Positions 11,613 through 21,730 of a stretch of DNA of 64,000 bases are shown here, piece after piece (position 1 is the first letter of the stretch; each line of letters starts with the position of its first letter). Origin of the DNA: Norana najaformis (Eukaryota; Annelida; Clitellata; Crassiclitellata; Hormogastridae); the NCBI GenBank assembly GCA_964023275.1, contig OZ029920.1:641326-705325 (forward strand), written 5' to 3'. The position numbers and the translations under genes are program-made. The notes under the pieces are model-generated. The model was not told the DNA's origin, did not search any database, and saw nothing but the letters and a program-made list of their open reading frames with translations.

Positions 11613-13230
11613 GTTAAGGAGACGGCTTGTCTTTACGCTGGGATTAACTATCTTATTGGCTGACCTTCGCAATGAAAGAACTACCTGTTTTCTGCTTCCA
11701 TTTGATTGTTAATTGATTTATGCCTCGTTCAATGTGGGTTTATAACTCCTTTATACATGTAATTATGCACTTGACATCAACCGATGGCACATCTACATTT
11801 GTCTTCAAAGGGGAATGCACCCTAATAAGATGGCGCTGAAGTAAGAGTGGGCCACAATTCTACTTTGGGTAGTTTGTTTGCCGGTAATAACGAACATCAA
11901 CAATATTACGCCAGTGGCTGCATGTGAATCTGCCGTTATTGACAAAACTAAGACGTGAAGTTATTTGAATAGCATTTTCGCATCTAAGCCATCTAGCGGG
12001 TTATTGTGCGACATTTCCAATTCCAATAAATTCACTGAGTCAATCAAGTAAGAGCCAATATGATGAGAACGGGTATGCTGAAATATGTATGCCTACCGTA
12101 TTTTGAGACTAGGTTAGATCTCGTTACAATTCTACCTATGTTCAACAAATTCTAAATATGTTTCGCAAATTTAGATACGAAAGTCCCAACCGACAAAATC
12201 CCTTGCTGAATTTTATGTTATCGCTGACTCAATTTCAAATAACGAATCCCTGGCCGATCGATAGAGCAGCATTCCATGTACGTACATGCAAACCTGCAAT
12301 TTCTAAAAGCTTCCGCTATTATACAAAAGTTCATTTGTAGTTTTATAGAAAAGCACACAAACATGTACTAGTGCATGATTTCCGAAATTTCTTTAGCGTC
12401 ATCAAAACACTGCATTCGAAGGATCAACTTATTTACTGTCACTATATAAAATCAAATCTGCAAAACCAGGTTGTTTGGTCAGTTTTGGAGCCCGGACAGA
12501 ATGCGGGAGGTGAAGATGGAGAAGACAGCGTGTGTGTTGCGGTGGATATCGATAATAATGGTTGGTCACGTGCATTCTTCCCTTCAAATGCCGATGGAAT
12601 ACGTTTCAATATGGTTGCCATAGTGGTCAACTTATCCGTTGTGTGGCCCAGTGCTTTCTAGGTTTGTCTTTCTCCGTATTTCCAGTTGTTAACTAGATTG
12701 ACTACTTTTTTGCTTACATGGACCGTTGTAATGAATAAGTTCCAGATTTTTGATTACGAGCTGTACCTACTGCATATATCGTGATTACTGCTTGTTCGAC
12801 AGGGCTGATTTCTCTATTTTTCGTGACAAAACCTCCCACACGATATTTGATTCATGAGCGCATCTGGACAAGGTGGACAGGCGGTATTTATGTGTGGATC
12901 CGATCATCATTTATCACATTTCATAAAACTCCCAGTGGTTCTGAAATGTGGCTGTTCAACAGTTCGAAGAAGGCACGACCTAAGATAAACCGACAGTCTT
13001 TTTCGAAATGTTTGTTGCTGTAGATTTCGAGTAAGGACATTGGTGGAGCCTGGAAGGCTTGTCCTGGTTCTACTTAGGACGTTGTAGGAATTCTGTTCTT
13101 GAACCGAAGCATTATCTTATATTGCACAAGAAAGAGTAGCATTTCGAGCGAGAAATTACAACAGGAAATAACATTTGTCTACTGATATGGTTTGTCACAT
13201 CTATCTATATACTGGAGAAAGCTCTAAATA
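11613..13230. other. Mostly unassigned; possible decayed lectin-like exon
   Basis: No firm gene. One frame (plus, 12464-12660) is C-type-lectin-like: W at the start, an EPGQN block where EPN is expected, GGEDGEDSVC where a G.EDC block is expected, then NNGW where WND is expected. It lacks the closing cysteines and has no clear splice sites besides 'ctgcaaaaccag' before it. With a real lectin gene 4 kb away, a decayed or single-exon relative is possible but unproven. Confidence 0.22.
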
Positions 13231-13231
13231 T

Positions 13232-13417
13232 TTAGTAACCTTTCTGCGAAGATGGACCTGCAAGCTCTGGGTGAACTTTTCCACCGAGACACAGCATCAA
13301 GTATTTCAGATTTTCCATTGCAGCTCTGAATTCTGCTGTAGAAACGTCGTCATCTCCTTCAATTATCACAAACGCTGCACAGAAAAGAAAAACGCAAGTA
13401 AACCTAAATTTCAGCAT
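13232..13417 (-). CDS. Possible first exon of a small secreted protein
   Basis: An ATG-initiated frame begins with a good signal peptide: two basic residues within the first five, then about 15 hydrophobic residues (CVFLFCAAFVII) and a small-residue/acidic region (EGDDD) suitable for cleavage. The mature part is about 40 residues, with one cysteine in LMLCLGG. Two GT donors near the end (after GAGCTTGCAG, or after CAGAAAG) are both phase 1, so this may be exon one of a longer protein, for example the leader exon of a lectin. I found no matching next exon with confidence. Confidence 0.35.
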   Translation of the reverse strand: MLKFRFTCVFLFCAAFVIIEGDDDVSTAEFRAAMENLKYLMLCLGGKVHPELAGPSSQKGY

Positions 13418-13884
13418 TCTTCTCTAAGTCAATACGCTAATATTGTTGAATCTGTAAGCTGCGACTCTTGCGCTGTCGAAATATATTTTACAGTGGTCCT
13501 CGGATACTCCACAGTATTTATAACTTCTTTCTTGCTTCTAACAGGCATGCCGAGACTAGACATTTGACCGCCAGGCTGAGCTTACCCATTGACCAGGCAT
13601 GATATTACGTCACCTGCAATCTATATTTGTGTGAAGGCCTATCGAGAGTGACAGGCCTAGGTGACAGGCCTATCGTTCATTTGTTTATTTACAAAGAAAA
13701 CTAAAAACAGTCCGATGTAGAGATATAAAAATAACATGAACAGTTCCGTGTTGCAGCATAAAATGCACCAACATCCACTTGCGACAGTGCCTGAGGAAAC
13801 AATCACGAATTAGGAAACTTCATTGTGTGAGAAAGACGTTCAGAAGGCAAGTAAACATAGCATGGTTCAAGATAAGTTTCATGC

Positions 13885-13887
<3 letters not shown>

Positions 13888-13915
<28 letters not shown>

Positions 13916-13925
13916 TATATATTGT
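13888..13925. repeat. TA microsatellite
   Basis: Run of TA dinucleotides with one interruption. Short open frames across it are artefacts. Confidence 0.85.
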
Positions 13926-14035
13926 ACACTTGTTGAGCAACGCCCATCGTCACGGAATCTTCGTTAAAATAAAACAACTATGAAAATTTTATGGACGTGA
14001 AGGGAAATATTCATTTCAAACCATCCTTGTAACTT

Positions 14036-14915
14036 AAGGTCCGCTCGACGTCAACGGCCCTGATTAAGGTTCATTGTAGTTCGTCGTAGAGGAGGAGAAT
14101 GAAGATCGTTTAATCTTGACACTGTGAATATGTATGACATAACTTTTGTTCTTTTAAAGAGAAGATTATAATACAGAATCGGAAACGTAAATGCAAACAT
14201 TCTTCAATGGCAACCGCATAGCCTTGACTCTGCTCATTTGTCAGTGAATTAATCGGGTGAGATCCTTCATCACCGTTGCCCGTTTAAGTTGGCGCCACAT
14301 CATTTAAGGTCTCCGTGTATGTGATATAAGAGGAAATGGCGATTGCTTTTAATGTGGAGATGGGCAGCGTTGTCTCGTGCGAAAGACTATAAGACGAAGT
14401 TCTCTCTGATGCAGCTTTCGTGTGACGCTGAAACATTTCTGAGATTTGCATTAACATGTTCGTTAAGTTAGGGGTCGTCCAAGAAGAACGTCCGCCAAAA
14501 TTACCTCCTTTGAACGCCCTACCTGCTCCTTGCCTGCATTTGCAATAACCCACACCATTCCATTTGCGTATGTCTGCGATCCAACGGAATACTAAGCCTG
14601 GGCTACACTACTGATCTTGCTGGGCTAACTGAGCTATGGGGTGGGATACTTGCTTTTGTGATGCTGCGTCCTGCAAAGGGACCCTCAACAGACCGAATGC
14701 CAAGCAGACTGCTCTCTGAAGTCGGTGCTGAAGGTAAATTGTCTCCCGAATAACTGCATAATATCCACTCTGCATAACCACTTCTTCTGTCTGCATATTT
14801 CCGCAAAGGGGTGACTCCAGCCTCCCCTATTTTCGGAAGTCCTTAATCGATGACCCCCATTCATTCCTCATTTTAGCTCAATCGTAAATCAGCGAGCTCG
14901 TCAGCTGCTAGAGTT
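14036..14915. other. Dispersed repeats, no gene
   Basis: Contains a partial core module (14036-14072) and a 115-bp repeat (about 14204-14320) that matches 46624-46745: shared 'ggcctcgaccctgctcattt', 'atcgggtgagatccttca' and 'ggcgccac.ccatttaaggt'. Two minus-strand frames (14553-14284 and 14806-14603) have mixed composition but no pattern I recognise. Confidence 0.4.
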
Positions 14916-14916
14916 A

Positions 14917-15400
14917 GGTAGACGTCAAAAGCCCTGGCAGCCACAAGATGTCGTTAAATACTGGTTTCTATTGACAAAATTCAGATAACGTTTAGACACC
15001 TTTAAATCGTCTTCTCGAACGCTATATATTCATCGGTTTCGTTCGGACATCCTATCTGTGAGTTTTCGCCTTGTTGTAAAGAAAAATCGCCTTCATTGGC
15101 CCTGGAGGCCACAAGATGTCATTAGGCAACATATATACTGGAGTGTGGTTGCGTCTGTGTGTGTGAGTGTTTGTCTGTATAGGTATGCATTTGTGTGTTA
15201 CAGAATAATCAGCTGTATTAGGTTATTAGATACTTTAAAACTTGTAATCCTCTTGCTAGACATTTCATTCACACTTAATTAAACCCGCCACTGCTTTTAT
15301 TTGGTTGGTGCCAGACCCGAAGCCTGGATAAAGGAAGAGGGCGACGCTAATCATCTTTTTTATGACATTGTGTCGCTAGACGGAAACTACACAAATTAAA
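14917..15400 (+). repeat. Module cluster: core, B, core, A
   Basis: Core module 14917-14978 ('ctggcagccacaagatgtcg'), B 14990-15035, another core 15088-15145, then A 15284-15396 ('gcctggataaaggaagaggg'). This shows the order core-B-A that recurs elsewhere. A short GT-rich stretch lies at 15146-15196. Confidence 0.65.
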
Positions 15401-15673
15401 CTATGACAGAACAACAAGCCAGACGTCGAACAACAATTAACATCCGACAAGTAAGGGGGACTATGGAGACATTGATGTCCAAAAAAACTTAATTAATTGT
15501 TGTCAACGACCTTTGATCTCCCAGAGCAATGTTAAACGTTGGAGCTGATTGACAGCTGATTGACAGCTTTGGATTAACCACCGACTGAAGACAAAATAGC
15601 GCAACGGAAATTTAACTGAAGGGTTTAATCTAGAGACACTCCAGTGTCTGTGTGTTTGTTTTCGGTTTTCTTG

Positions 15674-16060
15674 CTTTCGACAGTCAATCCAGATGTCCGG
15701 GATTCAGATCCGCACCAGGGCTGAGATTCTGAGATTTTGTCCACTAGCGCCACATAACGAACTGGACTATAAAAATAAGTACTCCAACTGTACACTGCCA
15801 GTGGGAAGGCGAAGAAATGGCTACTAGTATTCATACGCCGAAGGTCAAAAGTTCAAGTTGCCTACACTTCGTATAAATGACTTCATTTGATAAATTGAGT
15901 TCAAATCCATTAATTATGTAGTGATAGGAATTGCATGAGGCCACATTCACTCGTTTTCAGACACTAAATATTAGACACACAGACACCCGAGAAGAAAGAA
16001 TGAAGTTTCATTTATATTCTAATATTATCAGACTATACTTAGACACCTTTAAATTGCTTC
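15674..16060 (+). repeat. 350-bp dispersed repeat (second copy) plus module B
   Basis: Aligns with 4708-5058 from 'ctttcgacagtcaatcc' to the 'cgagaagaaag' block. It ends in a module B at 16036-16080, the same junction as the first copy, so the repeat and module B may belong to one element. Confidence 0.65.
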
Positions 16061-16184
16061 TGGCCAAGTTATATAAGTCAACTCCATAGGCTGTCATTAA
16101 ACTCTCAGTCCACAACAACTACTAATTCTCGCATAGACAGCAAAATTTACGATAGTGACTTAAGCTAAGGTCGAAACCAATGCT

Positions 16185-16480
16185 TCTTCCAGGCACAAGA
16201 TGTTAAACAGTAGAAACTACAAGTCGCTCGTAGGCTGGGGACTGGTGCCATCCGAAAATGTCAGTAGAACCCCAACACTTAACTGTGCTTGGGTGGTGCC
16301 AGTCTGAAACCTGGATGAAGAAGCGAGGGACGCTTAACGATTTCGTTATGATGCAGACAATTGAAAATAGGAATTCAGGGTAAAGAAGACGAAAACGGCT
16401 AAAGATATCGTTAAACACTTGTTACACGTATTTGGCTACCTTTGGACACCTTCAATTCGCTTTTATCTATACTATTTAAA
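16185..16480 (+). repeat. Module cluster: core, A, core, B (degraded)
   Basis: Decayed core (16195-16230), A (16276-16355, 'ggtggtgccagtctgaaacc'), core (16400-16425) and a weak B (16430-16462). Confidence 0.5.
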
Positions 16481-16737
16481 TAATTTTGCTCAATTGCTGC
16501 CCTGCTTCCTCATCTTCATCTTTCGTTCTCTCACTCTTCTGTTGCTGCTCCCTTATCGCTGTTGCTTTTCAAAACATATTTTTAAATTATATATTATATT
16601 ATGCAGTCTTCGTTTTCGTTCAATCGCAATATTACTAATGACATATTAATTAACGTGACATGCATGAGAAAAGGGGACGCTAAGTCGTAAAAATTCGTTA
16701 AAAAGTCGTGAAAAAAGTCATAAAATTTCTTCAGCTT

Positions 16738-16975
16738 CGGGATTCCTAGGAATTGAGGTGAGATGGATCGACAACATCAAGTAATGGACTGTATTTTTGT
16801 TTGAACAGTTATTGCAACAGACGAAGGCGAGATGAAAGTGGACGAAAATTGTCCGTCGTGCAACTAATTTTCTGCTCGAGGATAATCGACTTCGCCTTGC
16901 ATTTTAATTTATGCGGGAACTATTCCCGAATCTCAGCATTTTAATTGGTGCGGGACGAACGTCCTGAGTCTGTTG
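16738..16975 (+). repeat. Dispersed repeat with CTCGAGGATAATCG block, copy 1
   Basis: Matches about 29140-29345 at many points: a 'gattcctaggaattgaggtgag' type start, 'acagttattgcaacagacgaagg', a 'ctcgaggataatcgac' block and 'attttaatttatgcgggaactatt'. About 230 bp; class unknown; no coding pattern. Confidence 0.5.
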
Positions 16976-17061
16976 GCAAAAGACTGGGGGACAGTGGAGA
17001 TCTACAGTAAAGCGTGCAATCAATACCAACTGGCGATGAGCCCATAGGCCTAAACGATTAC

Positions 17062-17285
17062 TCTAAGACACCTTTATATCGCTTTTACGGACGGCATATG
17101 TAACACGTTTAAGCTCAATGTGCGTGTATATAATGCATCCATTTTTAAAAAGTTCCTTGTAATAACTCCGCCACTGCCTTCAGTCGTATACTGCCAGTTC
17201 GAAGCCTGGATAAAGGAGGAGGGCGACACCAACGGCCTTTGATGCCGTAAGATATCGTTAAACTGAGGAACAACTACTAATAAGT
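17062..17285 (+). repeat. Module pair B-A
   Basis: B at 17062-17105 and a well-kept A at 17163-17283 ('gttcgaagcctggataaag', then 'ggcctttgatgccgtaagat'), spaced as in other copies. Confidence 0.65.
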
Positions 17286-17702
17286 ATTGTTCCAATTAAT
17301 GCAAACCCAATAACCTATTCATATATGTACATTTATTGCGGTTGCTGTCTGGACATAACATTTGCTGGGCTGGGGTGATTTCGGGCCCATTCTACGCCTG
17401 GAGACACCCTATCACGGCCTCTTTCACTCTCAAACGTTAAATCTCTGCCCATGGTGTGCGTTCACTCAAAGGAAGGTTCTGAATTTCCCTCGAGGGAGTC
17501 AACACTGTAAAGTTTTTGTCTCGGGATGCCTATAATCAGAGGCATCAGTCGTTCTCTTGGTTCCAGGAAGAGAGGAGTCTTACGACGAGTCTCTGCGTCT
17601 GTCTGCCCTTGGCAAATGAATATCAGGCAAAGCATCTTCCCACTTTCACATGTCTTTCCCTTCATCTCTGTCGGTAGGACTCTCAGCTTCACACTCATAC
17701 AC

Positions 17703-17875
17703 CGGGGCACGGTAGCATATTAGATAGAGCTTGTAACGCGGAGAGTACGGGTTCGAGCCTCATCCGAGACGGTTATTGTATAGGGACCTTGAGCAAGTTC
17801 TATTAAGTATCTTTAAAACGTGCTTCTCCTCGACTGTATGTATACATCGAGGTAATAATAATTAATAATTTAATA
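17703..17875 (+). repeat. tRNA-derived SINE
   Basis: Starts with a tRNA-like head: 'ggtagcatattagatagagc' at A-box position and 'gggttcgagcctc' as a near-consensus B-box (17749-17761). A shared body follows ('gacggttattgtatagggaccttgag'). A second copy lies on the minus strand at 56141-56272 with the same head and 'cagggaccttgagg' body. Expected to be transcribed by RNA polymerase III when intact. No pairing acceptor stem, so not a tRNA gene. Confidence 0.65.
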
Positions 17876-17896
17876 TACATTAATTGAGTGTAATGC

Positions 17897-18084
17897 ATGT
17901 CGAAGTCAACGGCCCTGGCAGCCACAGGATGTCGTCAACTATGGAAACTACTACTAATCGCACATTTTCGTTCAATAACTTGCAAAGTATTCCACTGCCT
18001 TTAGTCGAGCGATGCAAGTTCGAAGCCTGGTTTAAAAAGAGGAGGGCGACGCAGATGGTCTTCGTTATGAGACAGCATCGGAAA
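17897..18084 (+). repeat. Module pair core-A
   Basis: Core 17897-17955 ('ggccctggcagccacaggat') followed by A 17989-18084 ('gttcgaagcctggtttaaa', 'gacagcatcgg'). The A module resumes after the LINE insertion at 18443. Confidence 0.6.
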
Positions 18085-18443
18085 ACAGAAACTCGTTTTG
18101 GTCTTCGTCGCTGCCTGTTCGTTACTTCGTCTTTGGCGGCACAAGAGACGATCTGGACGGCTCCATAAACCTCTCTCCTACGCCGTCCAAGTGCATCCCC
18201 GTCCATTCCTTCAGGTCGTCAATCCATGTCCTGCTTGATCTTTCTCTCTTCCTTAATCCCCCTGTTTCTCCTGTGATTAGATCTTTTTCTAGGATGGTTA
18301 TTGTCTTTCTCATAAGATCTCCAAAGTAACTCAGTTTTCTTATCATTGCTTCCCACAGCTTTCTGTCACCGACACACTGCAGTACTTCTTCATTTTTCAT
18401 CTTGGCTGTTCAAGGACTTCTCAAAATACCTTAGACAGAAACT
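18085..18443 (-). mobile_element. RTE-like LINE C-terminal fragment with 9-bp target duplication
   Basis: A minus-strand frame (18400-18122) gives the C-terminal block of a common endonuclease/reverse-transcriptase family: RKLSYFGDLMRK, a GL.KR.RSSR basic patch, then TWIDDLKEWTG. The family usually reads 'RKLxYFGHLMR...GRxRTxWIDDIKEWTG'. The insert is flanked by the direct repeat ACAGAAACT at 18085-18093 and 18435-18443, and removing it restores a normal module A. Only about 340 bp inserted, a strong 5' truncation. Dead copy. Confidence 0.75.
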
Positions 18444-19063
18444 AATTGATAATAATTGTAAATTCCAATGAATCGATGTCTCGCGGAGAAGTTCGTATAC
18501 GGTCGACGTCAGTTACACCAAAAATGAAAGGTAAGGGCGAAAAGTCGTTAAAGCTGGTTTCTATTAATATAAGGCTACGCTTAGTTACCCTTAAATCATT
18601 CTTATTCCACTTTATATAAAATTTCATCTTCGTTCAATCGCTTGCAAAATCTTCACTGCCTTTAGTGGGGTGGTGCCAGTTCGAAGCCTCGATTAAGGAG
18701 AATGGCAACACAAATCATCTTTCTTTATGATGTAGCGTCGATATACAGAAACTATTTGATAATAATCGTAAATTACAATGAATTAAAGTCTCGCATAGAA
18801 GAACCTAAGCTACGGTCGACGTCGGTTACACTAAAAATGGCCCTTACAACCGTTTAAGTCGCTTTTCGCTCCATTCAATTTTTAAACATAGGTTACGGTT
18901 AGACACCTTAAAATCACTTATATTGAACGCTATATATATATATATAACATTAGCCACTGCCTTGTTCGGGGGTAGTGCCAGTCCCAAGCCTGGATAAAGG
19001 AGGAGGGCGACGGCAACGGCCTTTGATGCCATAAGCTGTCGTTAAACATTGGAACTACTACTA
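18444..19063 (+). repeat. Module tandem: core-B-A-core-B-A
   Basis: Two successive units: core 18497-18575, B 18583-18628, A 18648-18750, then core 18813-18862, B 18896-18945, A 18950-19062. The unit repeats at about 310 bp. Both units also share the linker 'attgatgataatcgtaaatt' type block and the 'tctcgcggagaag' block. This is the clearest evidence that the modules form one repeated unit. Confidence 0.7.
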
Positions 19064-19081
19064 GCGTGCGAGGTGCTATTG

Positions 19082-19356
19082 TTCCTACGTAACATCGGTC
19101 ACGCGAAGCAGTTCAGTGGATAGCAACGCTAGAAGGGTCAACCGATTTCTACATTTATTTACAGACAGTAACATGAACGACAGCTGTTTTAATGAACCGC
19201 AATCTCTGTGAAAGGATAATATGCTCATATCAAGAAATGTCATTTTTATTATTACAAAGTGAAGCAGATAAGAAAGACGGCCAAGGTGGATAGAATTGGA
19301 GCTGCAGGAGATATAGAAAATCGGAGGAACGAGGATAAGATACAGTGATATAACAA
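19082..19356 (-). other. 3' UTR and flank of TRIM-kelch gene A
   Basis: Directly after the stop of gene A. It is alignable with 42975-43299 downstream of gene C ('cggtcacgcgaagcag', 'ttctacatttattta', 'cacaatctctgtgaaaggataat'). On the minus strand there is an AATAAA near 19250-19245, and the matching AATAAA occurs near 43145, so this is a likely shared polyadenylation region. Confidence 0.6.
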
Positions 19357-20270
19357 TCACATAATAATACAAGACAATTTTTCGTAGGCCTGTATCAGAG
19401 CTGGTTGAGGCAGTTTTGCATGAATCTTCCACTCAGTCTTTTTATCCTCGATAATATTTCGAATTGAAACATAACGTACGTCGTCTCTCGAATTCCATTT
19501 CACTTTTCCATCTTTATCCGTTTCGTTGATTCCTCCTCCGATGACAAAGATTCGTTCATTCTCAAGAACCAAACCAAAGTGATAAACGCCGCTCTTAAAC
19601 TGTTGTCTTTCTTGCCAAGTCTCCGTCTCAAAGTTAAATATGAAACAAGTATAACATCCAACTAAAATAACAGATGTCTCCCAAAGTGCAGCTCGCATCA
19701 AGCTACAAGTACGTGGCATTGGTTTTGAAAGAAGAGTGCATGTGTTATGTTTTGTGTTGTACACTTGAACGTCATTCATCGCCTTGTTATCTTTATCGTA
19801 ACAACCGAAAATATAGAGTGAAGTCTTGAATGGAACACAGTTGCCAGAACTTTCGACACAAAGAACCAGCTTTCCAACTGTAGAGCATCTGTCGATGTCT
19901 GCGTTGTAGGCTTCCACGCTGTCTAGAACTCTTCCATCTGAATCCACAAATCCTCCACAGATATACATCACTTCATCGATAAACGCTGTGCTGTGTCTAC
20001 GTCGTCCTTGAACTAAAGGAGCGCATTTCACCCAACCGGAAGCCAAGTTGTATTTCCAGATTTCATTTGCATTGTCTCCTATTCCTGTAACGTAGATCGT
20101 GTTACAGTAAACGGCAGCTGAAGCTTCAATCTGCATTGTAGTCGGTATTTGTTGTTGAGTTGAAATTTCATTTGCACAAAGCAGATTTATTTGGATGACG
20201 TCCTTTGTTATGGACGAACCATCACTCAATCCCAAGACAGTTGCATAGTTCTCAATCCGTGTAGTGGTTT
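19357..20270 (-). CDS. TRIM-kelch gene A, last exon (kelch repeats)
   Basis: Exon begins at 20270 after the acceptor 'ttctaaaacag' in phase 1, matching the phase-1 donor of the TRIM exon at 21731. It stays open to the stop at 19357 and adds 303 residues. About five kelch repeats are visible in the joined protein: roughly 418-455 (NTIYVTGIG), 460-505 (RRRHSTAF then YICGG), 510-555 (LYIFGC, where B and C have FGG), 557-600 (ILVG then TETWQERQQF) and 602-660 (IFVIGGG). In the family these form a beta-propeller that binds a protein target, here probably the substrate of the RING ligase encoded by the preceding exon. The frame is clean, with no stops, in all three copies. Confidence 0.85.
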
Positions 20271-20329
20271 CTGTTTTAGAAGATGAAACATATGTATTGA
20301 AAAATGACGGCTAAACTGACAATAATATT

Positions 20330-20505
20330 CATTTGTCTATTCATTTGTATTCAAAATTCAAGTAATGTATTATAATGCGTTGTAATATAACATGGCCTTA
20401 TTTAAATGAATGTAATATATAAAGCAATGAAATGTGATGTGATTTAATATAATGATATGCAGTGTATTGGAGTTTAAGGAAGTAATATGTTATCCAATAT
20501 AATAT
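20330..20505. repeat. Degenerate 5-bp repeat in intron of gene A
   Basis: Loose repeats of 'aatgtaat/aatgcaat' type pentamers lie in the intron just upstream of the kelch exon. The same low-complexity block sits at the same place in gene B (30850-31060) and gene C (44360-44640), so it was present before duplication. Confidence 0.6.
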
Positions 20506-21391
20506 TGTCACGGTTTACGTGAGATGGGGAGTTATACCCTAGGCCTAACTAGCCAGGGAGGTTGTGAGAGGTGGCGAGGTAGGAAATATGTCAATGAACA
20601 CAACATCGACGTTTTACACTTATCTTAACACACTGAACATATATATATATATATATATATACACTAGAGTTATATTTACAGTATGTCTGTACGGTTTCTA
20701 ATACCCCGTCGATGGCCGTGCCCTTCCCAGGTCCCCCAACCCCAACTGGTTAAAACTCACGGTTCCGTGGTGGGGTGAGTCCTGAGCGGAGCGAGGCGAC
20801 CGTTTCTTTGTCGTGCGTTTTCACCAACCGTTTCATGACTCTGTCTCGTAGACGGTTGAAAGAAGCGGCCTGTCCTTGACACGTCCTTGCCACCGGCGGC
20901 GTCCTGAAGCGAGCGACCAAACATCCTTCAGCGACAACTGACTCCGTTCTTCTATGAAGTTTCGTTCGTTCTGCAACGTCTCTTTCTTCGGCGTCTCTTT
21001 CGTTCGTTCCACGACGGACGACTCGTTCTTCTGCGTCTCTTTCGTTCGTTCCACGACGGACGACTCGTTCTTCTGCAAAGATTCTTTCGTTCCGCAACCG
21101 GACGACTCGTTCTTCTAGAAGACTCTTTCGTTCCACAACGTTTCGTTCTTCTCAGAAGACCCTTTCGTTCTTCTCCGAAGACTGAACTCCACTCCCTTGT
21201 TCGCACATCTCGTCTTTTATCCTCCTTGCTTCGTCGGTCGATGTCATGCCCATCCCATAACCCCTTTGGACCCCACGGCCATCAACCGACCATCCACATG
21301 TATATTTATAGCCTATAGTCACTTATACAGTAGGCCCTAGGTAATTATTATCCATAGATAGTTCACCTGTAAATCAGGGCAATCCGTGACA
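20506..21391. mobile_element. Solo LTR, 886 bp, with 5-bp target duplication
   Basis: Bounded by TGTCACGG at the left and its inverted form CCGTGACA at the right, and flanked on both sides by the direct repeat AATAT (20501-20505 and 21392-21396). The homologous intron of gene C (about 44640-44665) reads straight through as 'ccaatataatatcaactct', which is the unoccupied site. Ends of the TG...CA type and a 5-bp duplication fit a Ty3/gypsy-like or BEL-like LTR retrotransposon reduced by LTR recombination. No internal coding region. It lies in the intron between the TRIM and kelch exons of gene A. Confidence 0.85.
20975..21185. repeat. Minisatellite inside the solo LTR
   Basis: Tandem units of about 42-45 bp built from 'tctttcgttcgttcc', 'acgacggacgactcg' and 'ttcttctgcg'. 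The long arginine/glutamate-rich minus-strand frames here come from this repeat and are not genes. Confidence 0.75.
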
Positions 21392-21730
21392 AATATCATC
21401 TCTCTAAACGTGTATAGCTTCGTTTTTATTAAAATACACGTGGCCTCAATCGACGGTCGCTTCTAAGCAAAACCATATTTTAAAACCACAAAACGCATTC
21501 TTAACAAAACCAGCTTAATTCTTTGAGATCTCTCTGGCCAGAAGACATGCGACACAGAAGATATGCAAACCGGGAAAAAATAAGAAATTTCAACCCGAAC
21601 TTTAGCGATGACAAAAAACTTGGAGACCAAAGACAGAACTTGTCCTCTTTGCAAATTATCTGCTGACATAGCTCAAAAAACAAGCCATCCACCTCAGAAT
21701 CTTAACTTAAGCAATTAGGACAATTTTTAC

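Noticed and set aside
17703..17775. Functional tRNA gene at the B-box-bearing heads
   Set aside because: Stems do not pair and the sequence is followed by a shared SINE body; also rejected at 9965, 26289 and 56201.
18844..19062. Minus reading of module A gives a signal-peptide-like start (MASKAVAVALLLYPG) in several copies, for example 35312-35494 and 53938-54025
   Set aside because: Other copies have early stops or frameshifts at random places, so the similarity comes from repeat ancestry and not from coding constraint.
14917..19063. Regularly spaced repeats as a possible CRISPR array
   Set aside because: The units are long, diverged and modular, spacers are related to one another, there are no cas genes, and the setting is eukaryotic.
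20750..21206. Arginine/glutamate-rich minus-strand frames of up to 128 residues
   Set aside because: They read through the minisatellite inside the solo LTR, in more than one frame.
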